Assembly (NCBI GenBank): GCA_003560165.1
Contig: PWJC01000125.1
Coordinates: 1 to 51,708 of the forward strand
Length of the DNA stretch: 51,708 nt
Source: Bacteroidales bacterium
Lineage (GTDB): Bacteria; Bacteroidota; Bacteroidia; Bacteroidales; UBA7960
Direction of reading: 5' to 3'
Shown here in pieces: positions 1-8,524 of the stretch. The notes under the pieces were generated by a model, which saw only the letters and a program-made list of their open reading frames with translations, was not told where the DNA came from and did not search any database. A program made the position numbers and the translations under genes. The first letter of the stretch is position 1, and each line of letters begins with the position of its first letter.

Positions 1-157
1 AGGTAGTAGGTAGTAGGTAGGAAGAAGAAAGTTGAAGAGTTGAAGAGTTTAAATGTTTAAAAGATGAATATCAAATACTTAAACTCTTAAACCTTTCAAC
101 TTTTCAACCTGTTTGGGGTTCCCCCGGGTTTTAACTGTCGCACTGCATGCGGGCAGG
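1..157. repeat. Intergenic GTTGAAGAG hairpin repeat, copy A, with conserved tail
   Basis: A purine-rich left part (AGGTAGT units, then GTTGAAGAG units to about 59) is followed by a pyrimidine-rich arm at 80-108 (AAACTCTTAAACC, then CTTTTCAAC). The arms can pair. A non-repetitive tail at 107-157 (CCTGTTTGGGGTTCCCCCGG and onward) closely matches the tail of copy D at 38471-38520. No open frame continues upstream of 180: the frame ending in the TGA at 181-183 is blocked by TAA at 88-90. So no catalytic-subunit gene ends here. The left end may lie outside the window. Confidence 0.75.
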
Positions 158-179
158 AGAAATATAAAATGATGACCAA

Positions 180-800
180 ATGAACCAACTGGCTTTCTAT
201 TTCGATGCTTCGGGGTGTTCGGGTTGCAAAACCTGCCAGGTGGCCTGCAAGGACAAGTACAATTCGCCCCTGGCCGTCAGGTGGCGAAGGGTGTATGAAG
301 TATGCGGGGGCGACTGGGTCAAAAGCGGAAATGCCTGGATCCCCAACATCTATGCCTACAATATTTCCATGGCATGCAACCATTGCGAGGATCCCATCTG
401 CAAGGATTCCTGTCCGAACAGGGCCATTATCAAAAACGAATCAGGTGTGGTACTGATTAACTACGACAGGTGCATGGGATGCAGGTATTGCGAATGGACC
501 TGTCCTTACGGGGCCCTGCAGTTCGACCCCGGCAAAAAGGTAATGACCAAATGCACCTTTTGCGCCGACTACCTGGACGAAGGCAAGCCACCCGCCTGTG
601 TTTCGGCTTGTCCGATGCGGGTACTCGACTTCGGGGAACTCGACCAACTGCATCAGCGCCACGGGACATTCGATGAACAATTCCCCCTTCCGCAGCCGCA
701 CTTCACCAAACCGGCCCTGGTGATCAGGCCGCATCGCGATGGCCGCAAGTCGGGCAACCGCGAAATGAAAATCGCCAACCAAGAGGAGGTAACATCATGA
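180..800 (+). CDS. dmsB: DMSO reductase family iron-sulfur subunit (DmsB-like)
   Basis: Electron-transfer subunit of a molybdopterin oxidoreductase: it would pass electrons from the quinol-oxidising membrane subunit to the molybdenum catalytic subunit. The 206-residue protein carries four cysteine groups typical of four [4Fe-4S] clusters: C13-C16-C19-C23, C66-C69-C74-C78, C98-C101-C104-C108 and C125-C128-C140-C144. There is no Tat signal, as usual for this subunit. Its stop overlaps the start of the next gene by 4 bases (ATGA), so the two are translationally coupled. The catalytic (DmsA-type) subunit normally sits just upstream, but here a repeat lies upstream, so it must be outside the window or elsewhere. 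The true acceptor (DMSO, polysulfide, tetrathionate, arsenate and others) cannot be told from this subunit. Confidence 0.85.
   Translation: MNQLAFYFDASGCSGCKTCQVACKDKYNSPLAVRWRRVYEVCGGDWVKSGNAWIPNIYAYNISMACNHCEDPICKDSCPNRAIIKNESGVVLINYDRCMGCRYCEWTCPYGALQFDPGKKVMTKCTFCADYLDEGKPPACVSACPMRVLDFGELDQLHQRHGTFDEQFPLPQPHFTKPALVIRPHRDGRKSGNREMKIANQEEVTS
783..790 (+). promoter_or_regulatory. Strong Shine-Dalgarno site of dmsC
   Basis: GAGGAGGT ends 6 bases before the ATG at 797. Most genes in this window have no such site, so this one stands out. Together with the ATGA overlap it suggests efficient coupled translation of the anchor subunit. Confidence 0.6.
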
Positions 801-1666
801 ACAGCAACGAATGGCCACTGGTGCTCTTCACCATGCTGACACAGATCAGCCTGGGCCTTCTCCTATCCGGGCTGTTGCTGGCACTCAGCCTGAAAAACAT
901 TGAATTCCCGGCCGCCGCCGATCTTAAAAAACTATTGGTGTCAGTAGCCCTTGGAAGCATGGGCATCGCCCTGCTGATCTCCTTTTTCCACCTGACCATG
1001 CCAGTGCATGCCATCTATGCCATGAGCAATACAGCCACTTCCTGGCTGAGCCGCGAGATCTTGCTGGCCTCGCTCTACTTTTTTATCCTCCTGGGCTGCC
1101 TTTCGGCACTCCAATACAACATCCCCCACCGCGATCTGTCGGATTACCTCTACCTGGCCGCCCTGCTCACTGGCCTGGTCCTGATCTGGTCGATGTCGAG
1201 GTTGTACATGATCCCCACCGTGCCTGTCTGGAACTCACCCGCTACCATGGTGGCCTTTTTCAATACCGCCGTTTTGTCGGGAGGGGCCCTGACCCTGCTG
1301 TTGCTCACGCTGATGGTGGGCAGGGGCAGTGCTTTCGCCGAATTGCAACGGATGCATACCGTGCTTTTTGCCCTGATCGCTGCAGGAGTTTTCATCTACC
1401 TGCTGAATTCCTTGCTGCTGCAACCCGGGCTGACCACCGTTACGGGCAGTTTCAATCCGGCCTTGATCCCGGTGTGGATCCGGGGAGGTCAGGTGGTGTT
1501 TCTTCTGGCCGGATTCAGCCTGCTGACATACTGGTATGCCTGGGCCCAGCCTTCAAAAACCGATTATACAAACATTTTGATATACAGTGGGGTAGTATGC
1601 ATTGTGGTGGCTGAATTGCTGGGACGTTATCTGTTTTATGCCAGTTATTACCGGGTGGGGGTATAG
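797..1666 (+). CDS. dmsC: DMSO reductase family membrane anchor subunit (DmsC-like)
   Basis: Integral membrane subunit that oxidises menaquinol and anchors the reductase. The 289-residue protein is almost entirely hydrophobic, with about eight membrane segments, beginning with the helix near residues 8-28 and ending with the helix near 258-280; this is the length and topology of the DmsC family. It follows the iron-sulfur subunit with a 4-base overlap and a strong ribosome binding site, and is followed 39 bases later by mobA. The order iron-sulfur subunit, anchor, cofactor gene supports a molybdenum enzyme operon. An NrfD/PsrC-type anchor is the main alternative; the size and the DmsB-like partner favour DmsC. 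Confidence 0.75.
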   Translation: MNSNEWPLVLFTMLTQISLGLLLSGLLLALSLKNIEFPAAADLKKLLVSVALGSMGIALLISFFHLTMPVHAIYAMSNTATSWLSREILLASLYFFILLGCLSALQYNIPHRDLSDYLYLAALLTGLVLIWSMSRLYMIPTVPVWNSPATMVAFFNTAVLSGGALTLLLLTLMVGRGSAFAELQRMHTVLFALIAAGVFIYLLNSLLLQPGLTTVTGSFNPALIPVWIRGGQVVFLLAGFSLLTYWYAWAQPSKTDYTNILIYSGVVCIVVAELLGRYLFYASYYRVGV

Positions 1667-1705
1667 GGAAATGAATGCCCAGCTGCAAGGAAAGCACACA
1701 ACCGC

Positions 1706-2299
1706 ATGAACAGTTCCGACAACATGGCAAATCCTGATCCGGACCAGTGGCCGGCAGGGGTAGTGCTGACGGGCGGGCAAAGCAAACGGTTCGGACAGGA
1801 CAAGGGACGCTTCCCTTACAAGGGGAAAGCCCTGGTGGAACATGCTCTCGACACCCTGCGGCCACATTGCAGTCATTTATTGCTCAGCACCAATAAGACC
1901 GAATCCTATGCCTGGCTGAAAATCCCCTGCATTCCCGACATCTATCCCGGTTGTGGCCCCCTGGCCGGCATCCACAGCGCCCTTGTCCATGCTGCGACCG
2001 GGACCGTGGCCATACTGGGATGCGACACCCCCCATGTAAACGGAATGCTGTTCGATTTTCTCAGAAACAAACTCGGGAAACACCATGCAGTGATTCCTGC
2101 CCACGGCAACTTTGCCGAGACACTGTGTGCCCTCTACTCCCGCGAAAGCCTGCCGGTATTGGAGTCGGCCATCCGGGCAGGCCGTTTAAAGATCCTGGAT
2201 GCCCTGAAAGACCTGGATGTCCTATATGTAAATATTGAAAAAGAAAGCTTTTACCGTCCGGGCATGTTTCACAACATCAACCGCCGCACCGACCTTTGA
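1706..2299 (+). CDS. mobA: Molybdenum cofactor guanylyltransferase
   Basis: MobA transfers GMP from GTP to molybdopterin to give the guanine dinucleotide cofactor used by DMSO-reductase-family enzymes. The 197-residue protein has the nucleotidyltransferase signature LTGGQSKRFGQDKG at residues 21-34, the LAGIHSAL segment, and a GCDTP metal-binding motif in the middle. Start M1 is used, but M7 is equally possible. Its position directly after dmsBC fits a cofactor supply gene co-expressed with its client enzyme. The next gene is convergent. A molybdenum cofactor cytidylyltransferase is less likely given the neighbours. Confidence 0.85.
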   Translation: MNSSDNMANPDPDQWPAGVVLTGGQSKRFGQDKGRFPYKGKALVEHALDTLRPHCSHLLLSTNKTESYAWLKIPCIPDIYPGCGPLAGIHSALVHAATGTVAILGCDTPHVNGMLFDFLRNKLGKHHAVIPAHGNFAETLCALYSRESLPVLESAIRAGRLKILDALKDLDVLYVNIEKESFYRPGMFHNINRRTDL

Positions 2300-2348
2300 T
2301 TGAGAATGCCGTCTACGGAATGTCCTGATCAGGGTAACCAAACTTCTT

Positions 2349-3224
2349 TCAGCGGCATTCGCTGTCAATCTCCATCACATAGGCTTCGATCACTCCGATC
2401 TCCCTGGCGGTTTCACGTCCTGCAAAGTCGGGCAGGTGATCATAGGTAACGTAACTCCCGAATGCCTCGAGAAACAGAGCCGAAAGGGGTTTATACGACC
2501 AATGCCACTTCTCTTCTTCGTATCCCCCTGCCCTGTCCTCACCATGGGGGGTGTAAGGCTGGCAGAAACCAAAATCCCCGGCCCTGTCGCTTAGCCAGTC
2601 ATATACTTTTTTCCCTTCTTTGGTTTCGAAATAGGCGTTCTGCAAACTATTCAGATCAACGTCGGTTCCCCAGTGATGCCGGGAAGTACCGGGCATGGCG
2701 CTGAAACGCAGAATCTCAAGGGCCCGGCCGGCCGGATCGGCTATGGAGGTAGCCAGGATGTTTCCATGCAGGACCTGCCTCCCATGCCATTTGTTTTCCC
2801 AGATGCGTTTCTGGTGCCCGAAAGTCCGCATGGCCGACAACACGGTAAGTTCAATGCCGTCGGCCATTGCGGCAGCCCGCATCCGCCTGAAGGCTTCATA
2901 GGCCTCCAGGCGAAGATACATCCCCTCACGGCTGGCCATGTCAGGGTGGATGGGCGAAAAATCAGGATCGCTGCCGGGATCGATCTGTCCGGTTAGCACG
3001 CGGAGAGCGGTTTCCTGGTCGCGGAACAAATCTTCGGTCTGCATGACTTGGTAAGGTCCTGTTTCGGGCAAAGCCTGCTCACTGCCAGCAGTCCTTCCGT
3101 CCGGAAAGCTGATTCGGCGGGCTGCACGATACCCCCTGGAAAAAACCAGAAGGAAGATCATCAGCACCAGCAGTGCGATCAAAAAAGCCTGATGCAATAG
3201 CGGCCCTTTTGTCTTATAGCCCAT
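2349..3224 (-). CDS. M15 family (VanY-type) D,D-carboxypeptidase, membrane-anchored
   Basis: Predicted zinc D-alanyl-D-alanine carboxypeptidase acting on peptidoglycan stem peptides in the periplasm. The 291-residue protein has one N-terminal membrane helix (about residues 10-30), then a soluble domain. The M15 signature SRHHWGTDVD spans residues 181-190, giving zinc ligands H183 and D190. EKWHW at 238-242 gives catalytic E238 and the third ligand H241. The first helix reads as an uncleaved anchor, since no lipobox or clear cleavage site follows. It sits 42 bases upstream of the S9 peptidase gene on the same strand and converges with mobA. The exact bond cleaved is inferred from the family. 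Confidence 0.8.
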   Translation of the reverse strand: MGYKTKGPLLHQAFLIALLVLMIFLLVFSRGYRAARRISFPDGRTAGSEQALPETGPYQVMQTEDLFRDQETALRVLTGQIDPGSDPDFSPIHPDMASREGMYLRLEAYEAFRRMRAAAMADGIELTVLSAMRTFGHQKRIWENKWHGRQVLHGNILATSIADPAGRALEILRFSAMPGTSRHHWGTDVDLNSLQNAYFETKEGKKVYDWLSDRAGDFGFCQPYTPHGEDRAGGYEEEKWHWSYKPLSALFLEAFGSYVTYDHLPDFAGRETAREIGVIEAYVMEIDSECR

Positions 3225-3266
3225 GGTTCGGTTTTGTTAATGATTTCCTGGCTTCTGCACCTGGTT

Positions 3267-5300
3267 TTACTTAAGCCATTTATCCAGCCATCCGAAAAAC
3301 TCCCGTTGCCACAAAATTCCGTTTTGGGGCTGCAGCACCCAATGGTTCTCTTCGGGAAAGAACAACAGGCGGCTGGGAATGCCCTGCAATTGTGCTGCAT
3401 TGAAAGCCTGCAGCCCTTCGGCATAGGGTACCCTGTAGTCTTTTGCGCCATGGATGACCATCATGGGAGTATCCCACCGATCTACAAAAAGATGGGGGGA
3501 GAAATCATAACTATGCGGGCGGGGGACTTCCCAAAAGGCACCGCCAATGTCGTGGTTGGCAAAAAACATCTCTTCGGTGGTCGCGTACCAGCTTTCCAGG
3601 TTGAACAGCCCGCAATGCGATATAAAGGCACTGAAACGTTTTTGATGGTGGCCTGCCAGCCAGAAAACACTGTACCCCCCATAACTTGCCCCCACGGCCC
3701 CAATGCGTTCGTTGTCGACAAAGGGCTCGGCACTAACGGCATCGATGGCGCTGAGGTAATCTTTCATGTTCTGTCCGCCCCAGTCCTCGCTGATCTGATC
3801 GTTCCACTCCTGACCAAAGGTGGGCAGGCCGCGACGGTTGGGAGCCACCACAATGTAATCATTAGCTGCCATGATCTGGAAGTTCCATCGGTAGGAGAAA
3901 AACTGGCTGACGGCACTTTGGGGGCCTCCCCCGCAGTAAAGCAGGGCGGGGTATTTTTTCTCCGGATCAAAGCCCGGAGGATAGATCACCCATACCAGCA
4001 TTTCCTTGTCGTCTGTGGTGGTCACCCATCTTTCCTCCACCCTGCCCATGGCCGTGCGATCGAGGATCTCCTGGTTGACAAAGCTCAGCTGATGCTGGTT
4101 GCCGGTCTGCAGATCGACCCTGAAGAGCTCGGTGGGCATGGACATCGACATGCGCTGTGCAATCAGGGCATCTCCAGCCGGAGTTACTGACTGGTAGTTG
4201 TGCATGCCGCTAGTGAGCCGGCTTATCTGTCCACCGGAGATGTCCAGGGCGTACAACTGGTAAGTGGCATGGATGCCGCTGACAAAATACAGGGTACCGG
4301 CATCGGCCGACCAGGAAAAACCACTCGAACTCTGATCGAACCCGGCCGAATAGTCGCGGTATTTACGGGTTTCCAGATCCATCACCATGATGCGGTTCTT
4401 GTCCGATTCAAAACCGGGGGTCGCCATACTCTCCCAGGCCATCAAACGGCCATCGGGAGAAAATATGGGGTATTTGTCGTAGCCTTCGTTAAAGGGCGTC
4501 AGGTTTTCAGTTACCTCCGAATCCAGGTCGTAGAGGTAAATGTTCGAATTGGTTGAAGTGGCCCATTGTTTGCCTTGTTTCTTTTTGGCCGTATAGGCCA
4601 GAGATCTTCCGTCGGGGCTCCATGCGATCTGGTCGCTGCCCCCAAAGGGTGGAAGGGGCGAAGACCAGGGCTCGCCTTCCATGATATCTTTGCCTTCGCC
4701 CAGTTCGCCATCGCGGTACCCAGCCACAAAAATATGGCTGAATGTGCCGTCGTGCCAGCGGTCCCAATGCCGGTACATCAGATCGTCGGCGATGTAGGCG
4801 TTGGCTTTCTGCAGATCGGGATGCATGTCCTGCACCACGGGAAGCAGCTTGACCCTTTTGGTGTAGAAAATATGCTGCATATCGGGCGCATAGCCGAAAC
4901 CGGTGATCCCCCCGCGAATACGGCTGATCTGCCGTACATTGCTGCCGTCTGGATCCATCTCAAAAAGCTGGCTGCCATCATCCGTTGCTTTGAGGAAGCC
5001 GATGCGGGCGCCATCGGGGCGCCAACGTGCACTGCTTTCAGAAACCTCTGAATTGGTGATGTTTACCGGATCTCCACCGGCTGAGGGCAGGACAAACAGA
5101 TCCCTTACCCCTTTGTTTTCCTGCACATCGTACCAGGTAACACCATAAAGTACCAGGCTGCCGTCGGGCGAAACCTGTGGGTCACTTATCCGGCCAAAGG
5201 CCCACAGGGTTTCGGGCGTCAGGGGAGATGACTGACCCGAACCGGCCATGGGGAAGGCCATGAAGATCATTGCTGCCATTAGTAAGGTTCTTTTTTTCAT
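3267..5300 (-). CDS. Secreted S9 family prolyl oligopeptidase / acyl-peptide hydrolase-type peptidase
   Basis: Exported serine peptidase that trims peptides, related to dipeptidyl-peptidases and acylaminoacyl-peptidases. The start at 5300 gives a 677-residue protein beginning MKKRTLLMAAM, a clear signal peptide; the longer frame to 5339 would run into recA and bury that signal. The N-terminal two thirds show WD40-like beta-propeller repeats (FSPDGR, WSPDGRSLAY). The C-terminal alpha/beta hydrolase domain has nucleophile S539 in GASYGGYS, D621 in GAKDYRVP and H653 in EENHW. It lies 35 bases downstream of recA on the same strand, probably by chance. The substrate is unknown; peptide scavenging is likely. 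Confidence 0.85.
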   Translation of the reverse strand: MKKRTLLMAAMIFMAFPMAGSGQSSPLTPETLWAFGRISDPQVSPDGSLVLYGVTWYDVQENKGVRDLFVLPSAGGDPVNITNSEVSESSARWRPDGARIGFLKATDDGSQLFEMDPDGSNVRQISRIRGGITGFGYAPDMQHIFYTKRVKLLPVVQDMHPDLQKANAYIADDLMYRHWDRWHDGTFSHIFVAGYRDGELGEGKDIMEGEPWSSPLPPFGGSDQIAWSPDGRSLAYTAKKKQGKQWATSTNSNIYLYDLDSEVTENLTPFNEGYDKYPIFSPDGRLMAWESMATPGFESDKNRIMVMDLETRKYRDYSAGFDQSSSGFSWSADAGTLYFVSGIHATYQLYALDISGGQISRLTSGMHNYQSVTPAGDALIAQRMSMSMPTELFRVDLQTGNQHQLSFVNQEILDRTAMGRVEERWVTTTDDKEMLVWVIYPPGFDPEKKYPALLYCGGGPQSAVSQFFSYRWNFQIMAANDYIVVAPNRRGLPTFGQEWNDQISEDWGGQNMKDYLSAIDAVSAEPFVDNERIGAVGASYGGYSVFWLAGHHQKRFSAFISHCGLFNLESWYATTEEMFFANHDIGGAFWEVPRPHSYDFSPHLFVDRWDTPMMVIHGAKDYRVPYAEGLQAFNAAQLQGIPSRLLFFPEENHWVLQPQNGILWQREFFGWLDKWLK

Positions 5301-5335
5301 AGGAAAGTGTTTTGAATTTGGTTTTAGCACAGCTT

Positions 5336-6373
5336 TCAATCCGTGGCCTCGGAGAGTAATTCCTTGATCTTGTTTTCCAGTTCGTCGGCCAGTTCGGGGT
5401 TGTCGAGCAGCAATTGCTTGACAGCGTCCCTGCCCTGCCCCAGCTTGGTGTCTCCATAGCTGAACCAGGAGCCCGACTTTTTGACGATGTTGTGGTCAAC
5501 GGCAAGATCGATGATCTCACCCATTTTTGAAATGCCCACTCCATAAATGATATCGAACTCGGCCTGACGGAAGGGCGGGGCCAGTTTATTCTTCACCACT
5601 TTAACCCTGGTACGGTTTCCCTTGACACTGTCGCCCTCCTTGATCTGCGAAGCACGGCGGATATCTAAGCGCACAGAGGCATAAAACTTCAATGCATTAC
5701 CTCCGGTGGTGGTTTCCGGATTCCCGAACATCACCCCGATCTTTTCGCGCAATTGGTTGATAAAGATACAACAGCAATTGGTTTTATTGATGGTCCCGGT
5801 AAGTTTTCTGAGTGCCTGCGACATCAGCCTGGCCTGCAGACCCATCTTGGATTCTCCCATCTCTCCTTCTATCTCGCTTCTGGGGGTCAGTGCAGCCACC
5901 GAGTCAATAACAATGATATCAATGGCCCCCGAACGGATCAGGTTCTCGGCGATCTCCAATGCCTGTTCTCCGTTATCGGGCTGGCTGACCAACAGGTTTT
6001 CGATATCGACTCCCAGTTTTTTTGCATAATTGCTGTCGAAGGCATTTTCGGCATCAATAAATGCGGCAATGCCCCCCAGCCGTTGGGCCTCCGCTATGGC
6101 ATGGATAGCCAGGGTGGTTTTCCCCGACGATTCAGGGCCGTAGATCTCAACCACCCTGCCCCGGGGCAATCCCCCGGTTCCCAGGGCCAGATCGAGCGTC
6201 AGCGATCCGGTGGGGATCACATCCACCGGCACAACGGCCGAATCACCAAGTTTCATGATCGACCCTTTGCCGTATGATTTTTCAATTTTGTCAAGCGTCA
6301 ACTGCAGGGCCTTCATTTTTTCTTTGTTCACCGGGTTTTCCTGTCCGCCAGATTTGTCTTTTTCTGTAGCCAT
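5336..6373 (-). CDS. recA: Recombinase RecA
   Basis: RecA forms filaments on single-stranded DNA, pairs homologous strands and stimulates LexA-type self-cleavage. The 345-residue protein has full length for the family: Walker A GPESSGKT at residues 79-86, the [14 protein letters not shown] Walker B stretch, and the conserved loop region [16 protein letters not shown]. The C-terminal tail is acidic (ELLSEATD). Upstream lies a good Bacteroidota-type promoter (6414-6445). No obvious LexA box is visible beside it. Translation has no evident Shine-Dalgarno site. Confidence 0.97.
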   Translation of the reverse strand: MATEKDKSGGQENPVNKEKMKALQLTLDKIEKSYGKGSIMKLGDSAVVPVDVIPTGSLTLDLALGTGGLPRGRVVEIYGPESSGKTTLAIHAIAEAQRLGGIAAFIDAENAFDSNYAKKLGVDIENLLVSQPDNGEQALEIAENLIRSGAIDIIVIDSVAALTPRSEIEGEMGESKMGLQARLMSQALRKLTGTINKTNCCCIFINQLREKIGVMFGNPETTTGGNALKFYASVRLDIRRASQIKEGDSVKGNRTRVKVVKNKLAPPFRQAEFDIIYGVGISKMGEIIDLAVDHNIVKKSGSWFSYGDTKLGQGRDAVKQLLLDNPELADELENKIKELLSEATD

Positions 6374-6413
6374 AATATTGTTTTTTTGTATTTAAACGTA
6401 ATTATTTTACTTT

Positions 6414-6445
6414 CAAATTTATATTTTTTTCAGTTAATCCGCCAA
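6414..6445 (-). promoter_or_regulatory. recA promoter (TTGG-N20-TAAATTTG)
   Basis: On the minus strand, TAAATTTG (6414-6421) matches the Bacteroidota -7 consensus TAnnTTTG. A TTGG (6442-6445) lies 20 bases further upstream as the -33 element. The ATG of recA is about 40 bases downstream. Confidence 0.6.
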
Positions 6446-6449
6446 TGTT

Positions 6450-7079
6450 TTAATGTTCCCGGTAGAGGTGAACCAGCTTTTTGGTCTCAAAAAAGGGCTC
6501 ATGGAAAAAATCAGACAGCGGGTATACCTTGCTATTAAATGAACTCAGCCCTGAAAGTTCCTGCTCCAAATCACCCCCCTTCAGATACAATACCCCATTG
6601 GGCAGGTCATGGCGGTGCTCAGGGCTGATTTTGCTGCCAGCCCAACCCATGAAGGTGTTCAGCGACTTCACGGCCCGCCCGGTAACGAAATCAAAAAGCA
6701 GATCGACCCTTTCTCCACGCGATTGTACAGCATGCACATTTTTCAATCCGAGCCTCCCGATCAGGTCGTGGATTACACGGATCTTTTTCCCGACAGAATC
6801 GACCAGCATAAAGCGGCTTGACGGAAAGTAAATGGCCAGGGGAATGCCGGGAAAACCTCCGCCGGTACCAAGGTCGAGGATGCTGGCGCCGGGTTTGAAA
6901 TGCACCACCCTGGCCACTGCCAGAGAATACAATACATGGCGCAAATAAAAAAACTCCATGTCTTTGCGGGATATCAGGTTCACCTTCTGGTTCCACTCCC
7001 TGTATAGGGACCACATCATTTCGAACTTTTCGAGCTGCCAGGGACTTAATCCGGGAAAGTACTTTTTTATGACATCCAT
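6450..7079 (-). CDS. rsmG: 16S rRNA (guanine-N7) methyltransferase RsmG
   Basis: RsmG methylates N7 of G527 in 16S rRNA using S-adenosylmethionine; loss gives low-level streptomycin resistance in other bacteria. The 209-residue protein shows the SAM-binding motif ILDLGTGGGFPGIP at residues 67-80, and earlier the family pattern WNQKVNLISRKD with a following LRHVLYSL. Length is normal. It is upstream of recA on the same strand with a 76-base gap that contains a separate recA promoter, so the two need not be co-transcribed. In many bacteria rsmG sits by parA or mnmG; here it does not. Confidence 0.92.
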   Translation of the reverse strand: MDVIKKYFPGLSPWQLEKFEMMWSLYREWNQKVNLISRKDMEFFYLRHVLYSLAVARVVHFKPGASILDLGTGGGFPGIPLAIYFPSSRFMLVDSVGKKIRVIHDLIGRLGLKNVHAVQSRGERVDLLFDFVTGRAVKSLNTFMGWAGSKISPEHRHDLPNGVLYLKGGDLEQELSGLSSFNSKVYPLSDFFHEPFFETKKLVHLYREH

Positions 7080-7169
7080 TATTCTGATCCGCGAATTTGG
7101 TGTATTTTTGGGTCCTGGTAACTACCACAGGGCAAACCCGTAATTCCCCTGTTCAATTGATCAAAATTA

Positions 7170-8177
7170 ATGTTTATGCAACAATTATTGCAAGGCATTT
7201 TAAAAAAGCTGCTTCCCTTCCTGTTCCTGCTGCCTGCCAGCCTTCTGGCCCGGCCAGATATGGATATTATAACCTATATAGAGACCTACCGCTACATTGC
7301 CATGGCAGAAATGAGGCAATCCGGCATCCCGGCCAGCATCAAGCTTGCACAGGCCATCCTGGAATCCGGTTTTGGCAATAGCGAACTGGCCGTTCAGGCC
7401 AACAACCACTTTGGCATCAAATGCCACGACTGGAGCGGGCTGACCTATTACTACGACGACGATAAACCCGGTGAATGTTTCCGTGTTTACACCGATCCGG
7501 TCCAGTCTTTTCTCGACCACACCGATTTTTTGACCACCCGCCCACGCTATGCCTTTTTGTTCGAATTGCCTCCCGGCGATTACCGGGCATGGGCTCAGGG
7601 ACTCAGCAGGGCCGGCTATGCGACCAACCCCCGCTATCCCGAGCGCCTGATCAGGATCATTCAGGAGCACCGGCTCGATCAGTACGATAAAAAAGCCATG
7701 GACCCCTCCTTCGTGATCGACGAATACAGACTGCTTGCCGGGCCTGCCCGTGCAACAGCCAGCTTCCCGGGGAAAGAACCGGACCTCAGGATCGAGGGAC
7801 GGCACCGCGAAACAGGCCAGTTCAACCGCATCGATTATGTGCTGGCCCGCAAAGGCGACACACCCCGGTCGCTGGCCGCCGAACTGGATATGCGCCCATG
7901 GCAGATCATCAGGTACAACCAGCTGGAAGAAGGTCAGGCTATCGGAGAGGGAGAACGCATCTTCCTTCAGCCCAAACGCAGGAGAGGACCCGTCCCCTAT
8001 CATATTGCCAATGAAGAGGATACCATGGCCGGGATTTCGCAGCAGTACGGCATTCGCCTTGAAAATCTCTACCGCCGCAACGCGATGACAAAGGGCATGG
8101 AACCACGGCCAGGGCAACGGATCCTGTTACAGGGGTACGAGGGCAGTTTGTTCGATTACCTGCTTCGGCGTCCCTAA
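7170..8177 (+). CDS. Exported glucosaminidase (GH73) with two LysM domains
   Basis: Peptidoglycan hydrolase predicted to cleave N-acetylglucosaminyl bonds in the cell wall, for cell separation or remodelling. The 335-residue protein starts with a hydrophobic signal peptide (about residues 10-28, ending SLLARP). The GH73 domain runs from about 32 to 172 with the catalytic-glutamate motif AQAILESGFGNSELA (E65) and NNHFGIKCHDW. Two LysM peptidoglycan-binding domains follow at about 222-268 and 277-321. A TATTTTTG box at 7103-7110 could be its -7 element. The lysO pair follows 67 bases later, but a functional link is not evident. Close relatives in Bacteroidota have the same architecture. Confidence 0.88.
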   Translation: MFMQQLLQGILKKLLPFLFLLPASLLARPDMDIITYIETYRYIAMAEMRQSGIPASIKLAQAILESGFGNSELAVQANNHFGIKCHDWSGLTYYYDDDKPGECFRVYTDPVQSFLDHTDFLTTRPRYAFLFELPPGDYRAWAQGLSRAGYATNPRYPERLIRIIQEHRLDQYDKKAMDPSFVIDEYRLLAGPARATASFPGKEPDLRIEGRHRETGQFNRIDYVLARKGDTPRSLAAELDMRPWQIIRYNQLEEGQAIGEGERIFLQPKRRRGPVPYHIANEEDTMAGISQQYGIRLENLYRRNAMTKGMEPRPGQRILLQGYEGSLFDYLLRRP

Positions 8178-8244
8178 TCCCCTTCTTCAGGGGCATCAGC
8201 ACCAGGGTATTTGTCCGGAAAAAAACACCCAAAATAGTCCACCC

Positions 8245-8520
8245 ATGATCGAGATCCTGTTGCTGATGTTCGGCGGAATGGGGGCAGGCTATTTGCTCAG
8301 GAAGCGGAGAAAGCTGATCCGGGGTATTGAACGGGCGATCACCTGGTGTATCTTTCTGTTGCTGTTTTTGCTGGGAGTGTCGATCGGGCGCAACCCCCTG
8401 ATCATGGCAAACCTGCCCTCGCTGGGGACAACGGCTTTGATCATCAGCCTGTCAGGGGTGGCGGGCAGCCTGCTTCTGGCACTGCTTATCTGGAAAACCC
8501 GGTTGAACAAACAAGGCTGA
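8245..8520 (+). CDS. LysO-type lysine exporter, N-terminal half (small subunit)
   Basis: This 91-residue protein has three hydrophobic stretches and the LGVSIGRNP motif typical of the N-terminal part of the DUF340/LysO family. LysO exports L-lysine and toxic analogues such as thialysine. In Escherichia coli LysO is one polypeptide of about 300 residues; here the N-terminal part and the rest are separate genes 4 bases apart, and their sum matches the single-chain length. Clean start and stop codons and an intact second gene argue that the split is natural and not a sequencing error. The two chains must then assemble into one transporter. Confidence 0.75.
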   Translation: MIEILLLMFGGMGAGYLLRKRRKLIRGIERAITWCIFLLLFLLGVSIGRNPLIMANLPSLGTTALIISLSGVAGSLLLALLIWKTRLNKQG

Positions 8521-8524
8521 ATCG

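Noticed and set aside
2303-2360. GAATGCCG and CGGCATTC inverted repeat between mobA and the M15 gene
   Set aside because: Spacing of 41 bases and one arm inside the coding end; no T tract.
3234-4190. Long plus-strand frame opposite the S9 peptidase (also at 12935-13963 opposite lpxB and 28341-29075 opposite the AMP nucleosidase gene)
   Set aside because: Antisense shadows of GC-biased codons in well-identified genes; no family features.
8178-8196. CCCCT-TCTTC-AGGGG hairpin after the glucosaminidase gene as a terminator
   Set aside because: Only 5 base pairs and no T tract.
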